Origin: Aquanectria penicillioides
Lineage: Eukaryota; Ascomycota; Sordariomycetes; Hypocreales; Nectriaceae
Assembly (NCBI GenBank): GCA_003415625.1
Contig: PYIU01000006.1
Span: 3,906,001-3,970,000, forward strand
DNA: 64,000 bases
Reading direction: 5' to 3'
Program-made: the position numbers and the translations under genes
Shown here: positions 44,322 to 56,060 of the stretch, piece by piece
Layout of the letters: each line of letters starts with the position of its first letter
How positions within the stretch are numbered: the stretch's first letter is position 1
The notes under the pieces: model-generated
Told to the model about the DNA's origin: nothing
Seen by the model: the letters and a program-made list of their open reading frames with translations, nothing else
Database searches by the model: none

Positions 44322-46775
44322 TTAGACAATGTAGATTTCCTGGAAGTTCTCGCTCTCTTGTGCCTCATCACTGAATAGCTTTCCAAACATTATATCCGAG
44401 AACTGCTCTTGTAAATTCCAAATTACCGCGTTCCCGAGGAAGCTGTAGTAATTATCCCTCTCGTGTCGAAGCACAACCGGCAGGTCCGCTCCTCTTAAAA
44501 CCCAGACTTCATCATTCAACTGAGCCACCCGAGTAGTCATCATAGCCAGTGTGGAGTCGATGGTGAAGGTGTGTAACAAGGTCGCCTCATCTCCATCTTG
44601 GTGTGAGTTGTCGAGGATACTGATTTGATAACCCGCGACCTTCATATCCAGGATACTTTCATCTTTATCATTTTTCCGAAAGCTTGCATCGGCTCGGATC
44701 TTCCCTGATGCTGTGAATGCTCTCATGTCATTGTTCCGGGCTCGTAATTCTGATATGGCCGCCTGCCACTCTTTTGCCACATGTTCGTTGTTATCGTTCC
44801 ATTCTGGGACCCACGTCGGGAGAAACGGGCTCAAACTGCCCCGACCATCTGAGTTGATTGAGTTCAGCAAACTCAAGTCGTTTTCATGCTCTATAATCCT
44901 TCGTGCTGTATGGATCAGCACGTGGATGACAGTATTGTCAAAGGAATAATCGGGAGTTATTCCATATCCAGGGTCACATAGACCTATGAAAGCATAAATC
45001 CTATCCCGAGGATCCGACGAATGAAACGACCGTGTATGTCCAAAGAGCTTCTTTATATCCTTGAGATCATGACGGTTTGCCCTCCCGCTGATCACAGACG
45101 AAACTGCCTTGGATCTGATTTTTGTCAGGTTTTTACGCAGCAAATCCAAGCCCTTCTCAATGTCCCACTCGCCTAACGAGAAGGGATTGGCTATCTCGGA
45201 CGGTGGGGTATAATCGCCAATATCTTCGAGCGGCGGAATCGGGTCCCTCATTCTCTGTTCCAACTCGTCCTCAAGTTTCATTGCAATCCCACGGGCGCTG
45301 ACGAGGCCTTGAGCTTTGTAATCGTATTGGAATTTCAAGTCCTCGCGGCTATCGCGATACTCGGCGTTTCGGAACACAGATCGTCTCAGCTTTGATAGCT
45401 TCGATCGTAACTCTTCTACCTCTCCCTTGAGCCTTTGTATGTTGACTTGATTGAGTGTGAGTGAGGCTTGAATTTCGTTATTTTTGCTCGTCCAATCTTC
45501 AACAGCCCTGTCCCATTCTTCTTTCATATTTCGTCTCCTCTCGTTCCATTCGGCTCCTTCTCTTTCAACAATATTGTGTATCCTCGCCTTCTGTTCTTCT
45601 CGGAACTGCGCTGCCTTTCTTCGTTGATTTTTTATTTCGCTGGCAATTGCAGGAGCCCAAGAAGAAACAATTGTGTCCAGTTCAATGTATACAAATGTCA
45701 GCAGTGACCTAAAACTTGTCCACGGGATACTTTCGTCTCCGAACAGGAAGTGCACTCGCGGTGAGACAATGAACTCTTGGAAAACCCAAGCGCGGCGCCA
45801 CCAGGGGCAGTTGAACAGAGATTTTGATGACCGAATCCATTGCTCCAAACATGTCTTATCCTGCAAGACTCCCCACAAGACGTGCTCAAGTGGCGATTTA
45901 AACTTGAGCGAAGCGATTGGAGGAATGAAGTTTGATGAACGCTTGATCTTAGGGTTGACAACTTGCGAGATCAATTGATTATTCCTGGTATTGCTTTCGG
46001 TTGATAAACAAACGTATGTTTCCTTACTCCTCCTATATATCTCACGCATCATTCCCACCTGTGCCGAGCGTTCTCTGTTGTCCTTCTGATTGATACAGAT
46101 CTGATCGATCCATATCAAGAGCTCTTGATCTGGGTTCCTTGAAGCATGGCATGCAAGAACACAGCCAAGTGCATGCTCCAGATTAGCAAACGCGTTGAAA
46201 AGAATCCCGTTTATCAAAATTCCGGCAGTCCTTTGCGGTGAACCAGCACAATATGATAGCGTGCAGTATTGTCCATCCACTCTCGACAGCGGCACGTTCT
46301 GTATTAAGTCGCACCCTACCCCGACGAATTGACTAAGGTCCATGGACGTCGGCAAGTCAAACAGGACAGGATTGTACTTCCCCCAATGAGGGTGAACTTT
46401 ATAAAGCTCATTGGCAGATGACCTGAGAGGGTGGACCTTGAGAAGCCGGATCTCGGAGCGCTTTGCATCCAGAGGAACGTATTTGAATCTGGAATAAAAT
46501 CCTCCATTCTCGGGAGTATAAAAGTTGTTAAACTCTACGGCATTAGCAACTTTGAGCCTTACAAGTGCCGAATTGATGTCCTTTTTGTCGGTCTCACCCA
46601 CGACATTGACAAAGCACTCTTTGGCAAGCGGAAATAAAAACCAGCAGAGACAGGCTGGCAAGATAATGCATGAAAAAACCAGCAAGGGCCAGTAAAGCCA
46701 GTAGAACCAGTCGACATAACTCGACAAGCCCCAGCTGAGCCAAACTGCGAACAAACAATGCGGCCAGATAGACAT
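44322..46775 (-). CDS. HET-domain protein with N-terminal helices and coiled coil
   Basis: An intact intronless gene of 817 residues. Residues 5-50 form one or two membrane helices (WLYWPLLVFSCIILPACLCW). The heterokaryon-incompatibility (HET) domain runs from about 170: YCTLSYCAGSP, then LLIWIDQICINQKDNRERSA, then MMREIYRRS and, near 325, PWWRRAWVFQEF. DPRDRIYAFIGLCDPGYGIT near 588-607 is the usual HET-protein continuation. Between these lies a charged stretch of about 130 residues (380-510) with heptad-like character (REEQKARIHNIVEREGAEW, LKGEVEELRSKLSKLRRS), probably a coiled coil and not part of the standard domain. HET proteins trigger cell death on non-self fusion in filamentous ascomycetes. 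Whether this one does so is inference. Confidence 0.9.
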   Translation of the reverse strand: MSIWPHCLFAVWLSWGLSSYVDWFYWLYWPLLVFSCIILPACLCWFLFPLAKECFVNVVGETDKKDINSALVRLKVANAVEFNNFYTPENGGFYSRFKYVPLDAKRSEIRLLKVHPLRSSANELYKVHPHWGKYNPVLFDLPTSMDLSQFVGVGCDLIQNVPLSRVDGQYCTLSYCAGSPQRTAGILINGILFNAFANLEHALGCVLACHASRNPDQELLIWIDQICINQKDNRERSAQVGMMREIYRRSKETYVCLSTESNTRNNQLISQVVNPKIKRSSNFIPPIASLKFKSPLEHVLWGVLQDKTCLEQWIRSSKSLFNCPWWRRAWVFQEFIVSPRVHFLFGDESIPWTSFRSLLTFVYIELDTIVSSWAPAIASEIKNQRRKAAQFREEQKARIHNIVEREGAEWNERRRNMKEEWDRAVEDWTSKNNEIQASLTLNQVNIQRLKGEVEELRSKLSKLRRSVFRNAEYRDSREDLKFQYDYKAQGLVSARGIAMKLEDELEQRMRDPIPPLEDIGDYTPPSEIANPFSLGEWDIEKGLDLLRKNLTKIRSKAVSSVISGRANRHDLKDIKKLFGHTRSFHSSDPRDRIYAFIGLCDPGYGITPDYSFDNTVIHVLIHTARRIIEHENDLSLLNSINSDGRGSLSPFLPTWVPEWNDNNEHVAKEWQAAISELRARNNDMRAFTASGKIRADASFRKNDKDESILDMKVAGYQISILDNSHQDGDEATLLHTFTIDSTLAMMTTRVAQLNDEVWVLRGADLPVVLRHERDNYYSFLGNAVIWNLQEQFSDIMFGKLFSDEAQESENFQEIYIV

Positions 46776-48281
46776 GTTGAGGTCTGTCCAGGATGGCGAG
46801 AGCTAGGTTTTCGGAGGCCAACCACAACGGACCGTTACCCCCTCTTATCTACAGCAAATCTCAATCCCTCGGAGCCTTGCAGCCCTGAATGCGACATTTC
46901 GACCCTGGTCCAGAGCGGGGTACCCTAGCCAAATTGCCTTGTCCAACTGATGTGAGGCTGGGCAAAAAGCCCAATGATTTCGAAAAATGGCTGAGTCGAA
47001 CGGTAACTATTGGGCTGCGGTGTGGGGATCCCTGCAGATGGAATCAGCCTCACCGATGTTTTCTTTTGAATACGCCTGATGCCAAGGCTTCCGAATTCAG
47101 GCCACTTGGCAATTTGGCAAGGAGCAGCATCAATATTTCAAAACAAACCCCTATGTGCTTTATTTGGAGAACAGGGTTGGTAATTCGGCGACTAGATGGC
47201 TGAGTGTTGAAATCGACATCAGATCAAAACACCATTCCATTGGCTAGCTTGGCCTCTCTTGGTTATCCAGCCGAGATCAGACTCCAGACACTTCCCGTGT
47301 GCTTTCTTTTTGTTTTGCTTCTGGCGTGTCAGGTCTGCCGACGTACGCCATAATAGGCCTGTGACCCTCTACAGAAATGTTCATGTTTTTTGCAGTTACA
47401 CCGTATTTTGCAGATGGTGATGTTGACGTTACACCGGGGGCTCAGCATCGGAAGCCTGATGGCTGTAGTATCGGTACCGCCCTCAGTTTGTTTATTTTCT
47501 CCTCGCTCCATTCCAATGTGCAAAATCTCGTTTATGCTCCTGACATGGCCTCGACGCGCCCAAATCTGGGTCACAGATGCTTTGTACTGATTTTGCTCTT
47601 ATCCGATTCCTACCCTAAAGTGCCTAACCTCGTCGTTGACTAGAGGTACAATTATCCGTAGATAGGAAATGCTAATTCACCACGGAAAGGAAATCGCTCG
47701 GTCCAGTCTCGCACTGAAATTTGCGTTGTACTGAAACCTTGTTGCTTTTGAAATGTTGGAGGTGGGCGATCCTAGCTTCTTAAACATCTTCCTAACTAGA
47801 GACGTCGTAGAAGTCGCACAAACAACTGACCCTAATACAGTTACAACACGGTTTCTCCTTCACCATTCCTATTCCGAGTGTCTAGTCGCAATTGATTGTC
47901 TGTGCATGCCAGCAGTGTGACTCGTTGCCATCACATTCCGGGAGTGCTTCTGAGTAGAGTTCATCGACAGAGACGACAGAGCAGGAATTATACGATGAAG
48001 GAATTAGAACGTGCCAATTTAGATATAATGTCACACAACCCATGGGTCTACCTACCCTGGAGATTCACAACATCCTACTGTGCATATATGAAGCAAACTA
48101 CGATGTGCAGCAGGACTTTCCCCACGAGATGATCAAGGTTCGGACCACAGGACGGATACGAGGCAAGTCAAGTCAGAGACGTAAAATAAATCGAACACCC
48201 ATTTCTCATTAATCAAGTAAGTCTATTTCCCAGTATATAAATATTTGGTTTCCAAACATAAGACACCTGCACGATACAAGC
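46776..48281. other. Long intergenic region, no gene supported
   Basis: About 1.5 kb upstream of the HET gene and downstream of the 5-oxoprolinase gene. Several short open frames overlap one another on both strands; none has domain content or splice support. Confidence 0.5.
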
Positions 48282-51200
48282 CTATTTCTTTCCCCAGCCA
48301 CCACCACCTGGTGTTCGAACGATGATTCGATCACCTTTAGCAAAAATGGCCGAAGCCTTTCCACCAATGTTGATGGCCAGTCCATCCTCCTTTCGAATCC
48401 ACAAACACTCTCCCATGGCTCCGTTTTCTCCTCCAGCGGCACCCTTCGGGGCGCGTGACCGCCGTTCCGAGAGGATAGAGACCTGAACACCGGGGATGAC
48501 AAATTCAATATCTCGGATAATACCGTCTCCTCCGCTGTACTTTCCTTCACCACCTGATCCCTCACGGATGCTGAACTCTTTAAGAAGAACTGGATATCTC
48601 TTCTCAAACACCTCTGGGTCCGTAATGCGAGTGTTCGTCATGTGAGTATGCACACCAGTTGTGCCATTCCATGTTGGTCCGGCCCCAGCTCCTCCACCGA
48701 TTGTCTCGTAATATCCGAATCCTTTCTCGGTCACCTCCTGACCGAGCTCATTAATTCTCTTTCCGCCGATACCAAACGTCAGGTTGTTCATGCAACCCGA
48801 ACTATCAGCACATGCGCCAAAAGCTGTGAGGATGACATCGGTGATACGCTGCGATGTAAGCACATTTCCACCAACCACCGAGGCGCCTGCTGCTGGCGAC
48901 AAAATGGAGTTCTCTGGGATACGAATGTCAATGGGGTTCAAGCAACCCTGGTTGAGAGGAATATCAGAGGCCACAAGGCATCGGAGACAGTAAATGATGG
49001 CAGAATGCGTAATTGCTTTTGGCGCATTGGTGTTGCCGTACACTTGCGGTCCTGTGCCAGCAAAGTCAAATACCGCGGAGCCCGTTTGCCCATCAATCGT
49101 AATGGCGAGAGAAATAGGCGTCCCGTCGTCCATATAGTCGATTGCCTTCAACCCACTGCTAGGCATAGATTGATGCATCTTCTTGAGCATGGCGCGAACC
49201 GCCTGCTCTGCGTTGTCTTGAATTGCGTACATGTACTTGTGCACCTGCGGAAGTGCATGCTCTTGGATCAGAGCCTGAATCAGGTTGATTCCCTGCTTAT
49301 TCGCGGCGACTTGAGCTTTGAGGTCGGACAGATTATCGCTCAGAGTTCGAGTTCCCGAAATTCCTGGATACTTGGCGGGCTCGTGGAGCAGAATCTCAAT
49401 GATCCGCTCCTCGTTAAAGCGGCCCTTGCTGACGAGCTTCTCGCCAACGATAGCGGCGCCCTCTTCGTAGAGGAAATGCGAATCTGGGGGCATTGATCCT
49501 GGTCGAGTTCCACCAATGTCAGCATGGTGGCCACGAGACGCCACAAAGAAGACAATCTCGCCTCCATTAAACACAGGTGTCACTACTGTGATATCCGGAA
49601 GATGAGTGCCACCACTTTGAGGGTGGTTTGCGATGAGAACATCTCCCTCCTCAAGTCGACCCTTCCATGCTTCATATAAATGTCGAACGCAAAACTGCAT
49701 GGAGCCCAGATGAACAGGCACATGGGGGGCATTGGCTACAAGGCCACCATCTGGTGAAAAGATGGCACACGAAAAGTCCAGTCTTTCTTTAATGTTAGTA
49801 GACACAGATGTCTTCTGAAGTGTTCTTCCCATCTGTTCGGCGATAGACATGAATCGATGTCCAAAGATGGAGAGCTGAATTGGATTCACAGCTTGATCTT
49901 GACCAGCCAGAGCGACGGAGGTGTTCTTTGTCTTGAGTTCGATTAACACAATGCTCTCGAGAACAACAGCGGTAGTTTCTGGCTTGACCAGGATGGTCTG
50001 TGTATTGTCCAAGATTAATGCTGGACCAGGAATCCTGACACCTGGTGCGAGGTTACCGAGGAGGAACAGGTCGGTATCAACGTTTCCATCCTTGGCATCG
50101 AAGCAGACTTGCACCTTGGTCTCCGATGCAGGTGACGGCAAGGTCTTGTTAGCCACATCTTGCAGCTGCTTTTGCGGGCTCTTCTCCTTGTGCTCTGATG
50201 TTGAGCCAATAGCGCGAATGCGGTAATCATCGACCAAGATATTCTTCTCGGGGAAGATGAAACCGAACTCGCGAGAATGCTTCTCCTCAAAGGTGGTTCG
50301 GAAATCCTCGGTCTTCGCTCCGGCATTCTTCAAGATCATGAATGCAGAGTTGGATCCCTCATATCTCATGTTGAGGTACACTTCAAGATGAATATTGTCC
50401 TTTGATATCCTTTGATTTAGGAGATGGTCCATCGCCACCGTCGACATCTCCGCGACAGTCGTGTCGATGGTCGGGATATTTGTAGAACTAAAGTAAATGG
50501 CGGCTGGCCTCTGAATTTCATGAACCAAATCAGCGAGTGAGAGACCGTAAGCCGAAAGAATGGACGAGTATTTGTGAACAACAACTTCTGAGATGGACAA
50601 GGCATTTGCAACGTCGCAGGCATGCTGGCCACCGGCACCGCCAAAACAGGCGAGAATATGGTCAGAAGTATCAAAGCCACGAGCTTCAGTCAGAGCGCGA
50701 ATCGGTCGAGCCATGACCTCTGAAGCTACTTGAAGGAAACCCAGTGCCACTTCTTGAGCAGTCAACTCGTTCCGACAGGCTGCCCTGTTATCTGCGTTGA
50801 TATCCGCGGTCAACTGCGCAAATTTCTCCGCCACAATCTCCGAACCCAGTGGCTGATCCTCGTTGGGACCAAAGATTTTAGGGAAATATTCAGGTGTGAT
50901 ACGACCAAGGAAGAGGTTTGCATCGGTGATGGTGAGGGGGCCGCCTTTGCGGTAGCAAGCAGGACCAGGATGCGCACCGGCAGATTCCGGTCCTACAGCG
51001 AATAGACCATTGCGCCAAAAGAGCATTGAGCCGCCGCCTGCAGCGACACTAAAACTGTTTGTTAGTCCTTGAATAAGAAGATTCAGATATACTTTACTCA
51101 CGTAATGATATCCAGCTGTGGGGACTGGATGGAAACACCAGCCGTCGTGGTCTCAAAGACATGTTCATAAGTTCCGGCAAAGCGTGAGCAGTCAGTTGAT

Positions 51201-52174
51201 GTTCCACCCATATCGAAACCAATAATGGGCTTCTTAATATCCTCATCCCAGGAAGTTTGTGCGTATCCAACCACACCTCCTGCTGGGCCTGAGAGGATAC
51301 TCTTCAACCCGCTAAAGCTCTGAAACTCGACAAGACCACCATCGGACTGCATAAACTCACAGCGCAGTCCAGGTGCTGCAAGGCCGCCCTTAAAATTGGC
51401 TGTGATAGAATCGATGTACTCTCGGATAATGGGAGTGAGGTAAGCATCGGCAGTGGCAGATGCTCCTCGAGGCACCGCCTTGATCATGGGCTGAAGAGCA
51501 GCCGATTCAACGACGGAGAATCCCATCTTGCGAGCCAAGGCACCGACCTCCTGCTCATGTTTGGGATAAACGTAGGAGTGGATAAACACAACGGATAGTG
51601 ATCGATAACCTTGGTCCCACAACTTCTGCAGAGACTCTTGCACTTCTGTTGTGTTGGGTGTACGGATGACTCTAACAATTTCTCCTGTCTGGCCAATATG
51701 GAGATTTGAGTCACTTAATACGTTAATGTCGGTAGGATGCGGGTCCTCTGAGTACCCTTCCAGGGTAATGCGCTCATCTACCTCGACAACTGACTGATAG
51801 AGTAGCTCAGGTGTGGAAACTGTAAGATCAAAGATCTTTGGCCGTGATTGATTATTGATTCTGAGAAGATCCTTGAAGCCCTTGGTGATGAGAAGAGCAG
51901 AACGAGCTCCTTTTCGTTCTAGAAGTGCGTTTGTTCCAACAGTCGTACCCATGCGGATCCGCTCAATTGGCGTTGTATCAAGCGGCTCTCCTCTTGGATG
52001 AGGCTTGCCAGTGACTACTTCCAAGATGCGTCGGATGCCCTCTGTAGGAGCATCGTTGTAATTTGCCGGGTCGACAGATAAGACCTTGAGGATGATGTCA
52101 TCTTGTCCGGGGATGGAAGCATGGACATCGGTAAAGGTACCACCACGGTCGATGGATATCTGCACTCCAGGCAT
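48282..52174 (-). CDS. 5-Oxoprolinase (ATP-hydrolysing)
   Basis: Two exons, 52174-51102 and 51048-48282, join in frame (QLDIIT / VAAGGGS) to give 1279 residues, the usual eukaryotic length. The HyuA-type half starts with ISIDRGGTFTDVHAS and has IRMGTTVGTNALLERKG, LSGPAGGVVGYA, GFDMGGTSTDCSRF and ESAGAHPGPACYRKGGPLTI. The HyuB-type half contains GRTLQKTSVSTNIKERLDFS, VHLGSM, IANHPQSGGTHLPDITVVTP and ends RTPGGGGWGKK. The enzyme opens 5-oxo-L-proline to glutamate with ATP in the cytosol. It shares an upstream region with a D-glutamate cyclase, whose product is 5-oxo-D-proline. A stereochemical variant or an intermediate racemase may therefore exist. Hydantoinase-like relatives are the main alternative. 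Confidence 0.95.
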
Positions 52175-52897
52175 GTTGAAGAGAATTGTCCACTAACTCT
52201 TGATTAATCCCGATCCGAAAGGCAATTTAGACTTGGTTGGGAGTGATTGATTCAGTGAGTGAATGAAGAGCCGCTTAGCCGCAGAGTTGGAACTTGGCAC
52301 AATTATGTATTTGCACTTGCAGCCTCAGAATTATGTTGTTCATTCAAATGAAGCCTGTTATTTTCTTATTTGTGTCATAGCAAAGTGCCGATACAGAGTC
52401 GGAGGCGCTAGACTTTGGTCCATCTCAATATGCGCGGAGCGTCTGTCCGTTGACTCCACAGAGATCAGATCAACGGACACGCTGTCCGCACATTTGAGCG
52501 GAGCTGGGTCCGCAGTACTAAATTGTTCTCCCTTTTCAAAACGCCATGGTCATGATCGGCAATCTGAACAGTACGCTTATCAACGGACTTTGTCGTCCGT
52601 CCTCGAGAATCTTTGAAGGATATCTCGCAGATACCAAGATTGGTCTCGTATCTGATCCGGCCTCGCTGTTGGATCTCGGGGTTGTGGAGTAGACTCCGAA
52701 TCTTGACTGTAATTTCGGTCGGAACCTATTAATATTGTGAGGAGGACAAGGATAGATTTGGTGCCCAGGCTTTCTTTATTATCTTTTGATAACCAGACGT
52801 ATCACAAAGCCGCCAGACCTTTTGATATTCCCAGGCACAGCAAACCTTGTTTTCATGTCAGTCTACTAGACGATACTCGATTCATAGCAGAACCATC
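52175..52897. promoter_or_regulatory. Shared promoter with four CGGA-N6-8-TCCG sites
   Basis: A 723-base region between the divergent 5-oxoprolinase and D-glutamate cyclase genes. Four inverted half-site pairs are visible: 52435-52449 (spacer 7), 52474-52488 (spacer 7), 52499-52512 (spacer 6) and 52584-52599 (spacer 8). Paired CGG triplets are the known binding mode of Zn2Cys6 dimers. The regulator at 57.1-59.3 kb is the natural candidate. Binding is inferred, not shown. Confidence 0.7.
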
Positions 52898-53809
52898 ATG
52901 TCTACCACTACACAAACCGCCACGGAAAGCTTCACCCTTGCTATTGCGAGCCTCAAGACAGGTATCGAGGCTCGGCTAGCTGCTCGTGAAAACACTTATA
53001 CCAAGTCTACCTCGGGTCTTGCCCCAAAGCATCTGCAAGCCAATCTCATTGTGCTGCCCTCTCGGTATGCTTCTGACTTTCGAGATCTCTGCGCTCGCAA
53101 TCCAGTGCCATGCCCTTTGATTGCTGAGTCAAAAGCCGTCGGTGACTACGCGACCCTGCAGTCGCACCTCTCGTCGATTGTGGACGGTGACAAGATTGCT
53201 TCTTCACTAGACATCCGCACCGACTGCCCTCGCTTCAATGTCTACCACAACTCCAAGCTCACTCAAGAGGGAGTCCCTGACATCACCAAGGAATGGACCG
53301 GGGACCACGTTGCATTCTTAATTGGATGCAGCTACAGCTTCGAGTCGGCACTTATTGCAGCCGGATTACCGCCTCGCCACACACTCATGGACCGAAATGT
53401 CCCCATGTACCGCACCAATATTCCTCTTAACCCGGCTGGTGTCTTTACGGGCGCCACTTACGTGGTGTCTATGCGCCCCTACAAGAAGCGAGACCTTGAA
53501 ACGGTCCGATCTATTACACGTCGATATCTTCCAACCCATGGAGAGTGCGTTGCCTGGGGCTGGGACGCAGTAGCCAAGCTGGGCATCAGCGATATTGACA
53601 TTCCCCAATGGGGTGACGCGCCGCTGACCTTGGATGGTAAGCCTCTGGGGGATGCATTTGATGACGAAGAAAATGTCCCCGTCTTTTGGGGATGTGGAGT
53701 TACGCCACAGGAAGCTGTGATGAGGGCGCCGTTGGAGGGAACCATTATGGCCCACGCGCCTGGCCATATGCTGGTGTTAGACTGCCTAGAAGATGAAGTT
53801 TTGGTTTAA
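52898..53809 (+). CDS. D-glutamate cyclase (DUF1445 family)
   Basis: An intact intronless gene of 303 residues starting MSTTTQTATE. It matches the D-Glu_cyclase/DUF1445 family throughout: HLQANLIVLPSRYASDFRDL, NPVPCPLIAE, RTDCPRFNVY, HVAFLIGCSYSFESALIAAG, RNVPMYRTNIPL, FTGATYVVSMRP, CVAWGWDAVAKLGI, PVFWGCGVTPQEAV and HAPGHMLVLD. Known members (for example mammalian DGLUCY) convert D-glutamate to 5-oxo-D-proline. Many bacterial copies are labelled putative hydro-lyases, so the exact substrate is open. Divergence from a 5-oxoprolinase gene gives strong functional support for glutamate/5-oxoproline chemistry. No targeting signal is obvious. Confidence 0.93.
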   Translation: MSTTTQTATESFTLAIASLKTGIEARLAARENTYTKSTSGLAPKHLQANLIVLPSRYASDFRDLCARNPVPCPLIAESKAVGDYATLQSHLSSIVDGDKIASSLDIRTDCPRFNVYHNSKLTQEGVPDITKEWTGDHVAFLIGCSYSFESALIAAGLPPRHTLMDRNVPMYRTNIPLNPAGVFTGATYVVSMRPYKKRDLETVRSITRRYLPTHGECVAWGWDAVAKLGISDIDIPQWGDAPLTLDGKPLGDAFDDEENVPVFWGCGVTPQEAVMRAPLEGTIMAHAPGHMLVLDCLEDEVLV

Positions 53810-54488
53810 GATCCGAAGTACGAATAGGCGAGTAATCTACTTCATGATAATTTCAGTAGCTAGTGCATAGGAACAAGACATGTCACCGAATCATAACAGT
53901 GTGACCAACTACATTCTACCTACGCTACCTGCTCTTGGTACCATAATGCAGTCTTTCCTTTCTTTTCTTTTTTTTTTTTTTTTCCTCTCCATAACATCAA
54001 AGCCCGAGCTATGGTTAGTCTTGTTTTGGAGTTGTCTCAGTTGGTCAACACAGTCAGGCCTCGACATTTATTCACGTTTCCCACCACAGCCACGCCACTC
54101 AACACCACCATCGATCACAGCAAAAAGGATCGCTTCAAGCAGCAAAAAACATACAACAGCAGGGATTCCCCGGTCGTCACCGACCCGAGTACTAATCTGC
54201 CCCTCACTAGATTGACTATGGGAGAGCGGACGGGATCCCGTATTTTCTAGTGGGTATGGTCGTATGTGCTAGTGTCTGGTGTGGAGTTGACTTATGTTGA
54301 TGTGGATGCCATCCCCACAATAGCAACCCCAACCAATTTCGCTCAAGGAAATCTAATATGAGCTTGGTAAAAGCAAAAGGTATTAGATATACGTCGATTA
54401 TATTTACTAAAACTATGGCCCTCCCTATGCCTGGTAAGCTGGCATATGAAATTACTATCAGGGATTGCATGTCAACTATTATGGGAAT
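53810..54488. other. Convergent 3' intergenic region with T-run
   Basis: About 680 bases between converging ends of the cyclase and MFS genes. It includes a homopolymer T run of about 15 near 53967-53981, preceded by CTTTTC text. No gene was seen. Confidence 0.55.
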
Positions 54489-56060
54489 TTAGTAGACATA
54501 TCTAAACTCCAGATTGCCCTCGCCCTCAGTCATCTTCCTGTCATCAGATCGCTCGGATCTAGCGATTTGGTCCTTCTTTCGGTTCTCTGTCTTGAAGTAG
54601 ATAACCTGAATAGCAATAAGAGCCATGGAAATGAGAGCAGAGACCAACGAGCTCCAGTGACCAAGTCGGTAAGGGGCTGAGCGATAGACCTGGGGAGCCA
54701 CCACTCCAGCGACGTTTCCAATCGCCTGGGAGAAGCCGAGAGCCGTAGCGCGTCTGTAATGAGGAGCAGTGTTGTTCACGATCCATGTTTCATTCAGACC
54801 TGGTCCACAGTAAAGAGGGATGGCGATGAGGAAGCAGGCGAAATACTGAACACCTGGCTTGCTCACTCCGAGAAGGATGGCATATCCGGCAACAGCGAGA
54901 ATGTCCAAGAAAAACAGGATCGATCCGCGAACGCCCCATCTGTCACCAGCCATAGCCGCCGCAAAGAAAGAAATACCGCCCAAGAGGTAAACGGGGATGC
55001 TCAGATACTGAGCTTGGAGGCTGCTATAACCGAGGCCGTTCTTGAGGATAGAAGGAAGGAATGTGCTGAATCCGTATAGGATAATGTCCTGGAAGAACTG
55101 GATAAAGGCACTGCACGAAGACGGTTAGCATGTTGGTACAAAGAGATGAGTTGATGCATGTTTATATCCGGTTGCTTACCCAGTGTAGACTCTCCAGTCC
55201 TTCATGGCAGACAGAACTTGGGACTTGTCAAAGGTCTCTTGACCCATGTATTCCTGGCGCTGGATGTCGCGACGTTCCATTGCCTCACGCTCCTCGGGAG
55301 TCCAGAACTTGGCCCGAGATGGAAACTCGGGGAGTCCGTGCCACGCCCATGGAACCACCAGCAGAGAGATGATTCCTTCGATGATGTAGAGCCAGCTCCA
55401 AGCCTGAAGACCACCAACGGTGCCAATCTCAGTAATGCCGGTGGCGACCATGCCTCCAAACATGCCGGAAAAGGCCGTTGCAGCAAAGAGATAGGCGAAT
55501 CGGAGACCCTGCTCGCGCCGGTTATACACCATGGTGATGTAGAGACTGATGCAAGGGAAGAAGCCGGCCTCGCAAACACCAAGGATCAGACGGCAGGCAA
55601 TCAAGGATCCATAGGAGCGAACAAAGGCAGTGCCAATGGTGACAATGGACCAAGCAAAGGCCATAACAGAGATGGCTCGATGGACTTTGAGCTTGCGGAG
55701 AGAAAGCACGAGAGGAATCATGAGAACGACATATGTCGCAAAGAAGAGACTGACGGCGGTGCTAAACTGCGGGCTCGAGATGTTGAGTTGATCGCGAAGA
55801 CCAGCGACCGCAGCGTTTCCAATGTTGCTTCGGTCCAGATACGCCATGAAGTAGAGAGCGCAGAACAGAGGAGCGAACCGATAGTCGAGTCTGCGTAGCA
55901 CGCGCTTCTCAACCACCGGGTCGATATAGACGTCGGAGATGGCTTCCTCAACGATGGACTCATTTTTGCTATGGCCGCCATTGGACATATCCAATTCAGA
56001 CTTTGCCTTCATCTCCATCTCGGCAGCTGGAAGACTACTCAGATCCTTCTCAGAGGCCAT
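54489..56060 (-). CDS. MFS transporter, Dal5/anion:cation symporter family
   Basis: Two exons (56060-55180 and 55110-54489) give 500 residues; the Met at 56060 (MASEKDLSSL) is the first ATG in frame. Family text includes EKRVLRRLDYRFAPLFCALY, FMAYLDRSNIGNAAVAGLRD, SLYITMVYNRREQGLRFAYL, GVCEAGFFP, then the second half GYSSLQAQYLSIPVYLLGG, IPLYCGPGLNETWIVNN and RRATALGFSQAIGN. Twelve helices are expected. Relatives carry allantoate, vitamins, dipeptides or organic anions at the plasma membrane. Sited in the D-glutamate/5-oxoproline group and divergent from its regulator, it probably imports the substrate of the pathway. The C-terminus is short and charged. Confidence 0.93.

Noticed and set aside
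48642..49496. Open frame of 284 codons on the plus strand
   Set aside because: It lies entirely antisense to the well-conserved HyuB half of the 5-oxoprolinase and has no domain content.
55158..55898. Open frame of 246 codons on the plus strand
   Set aside because: It is antisense to the MFS transporter and shows only low-complexity charged text.
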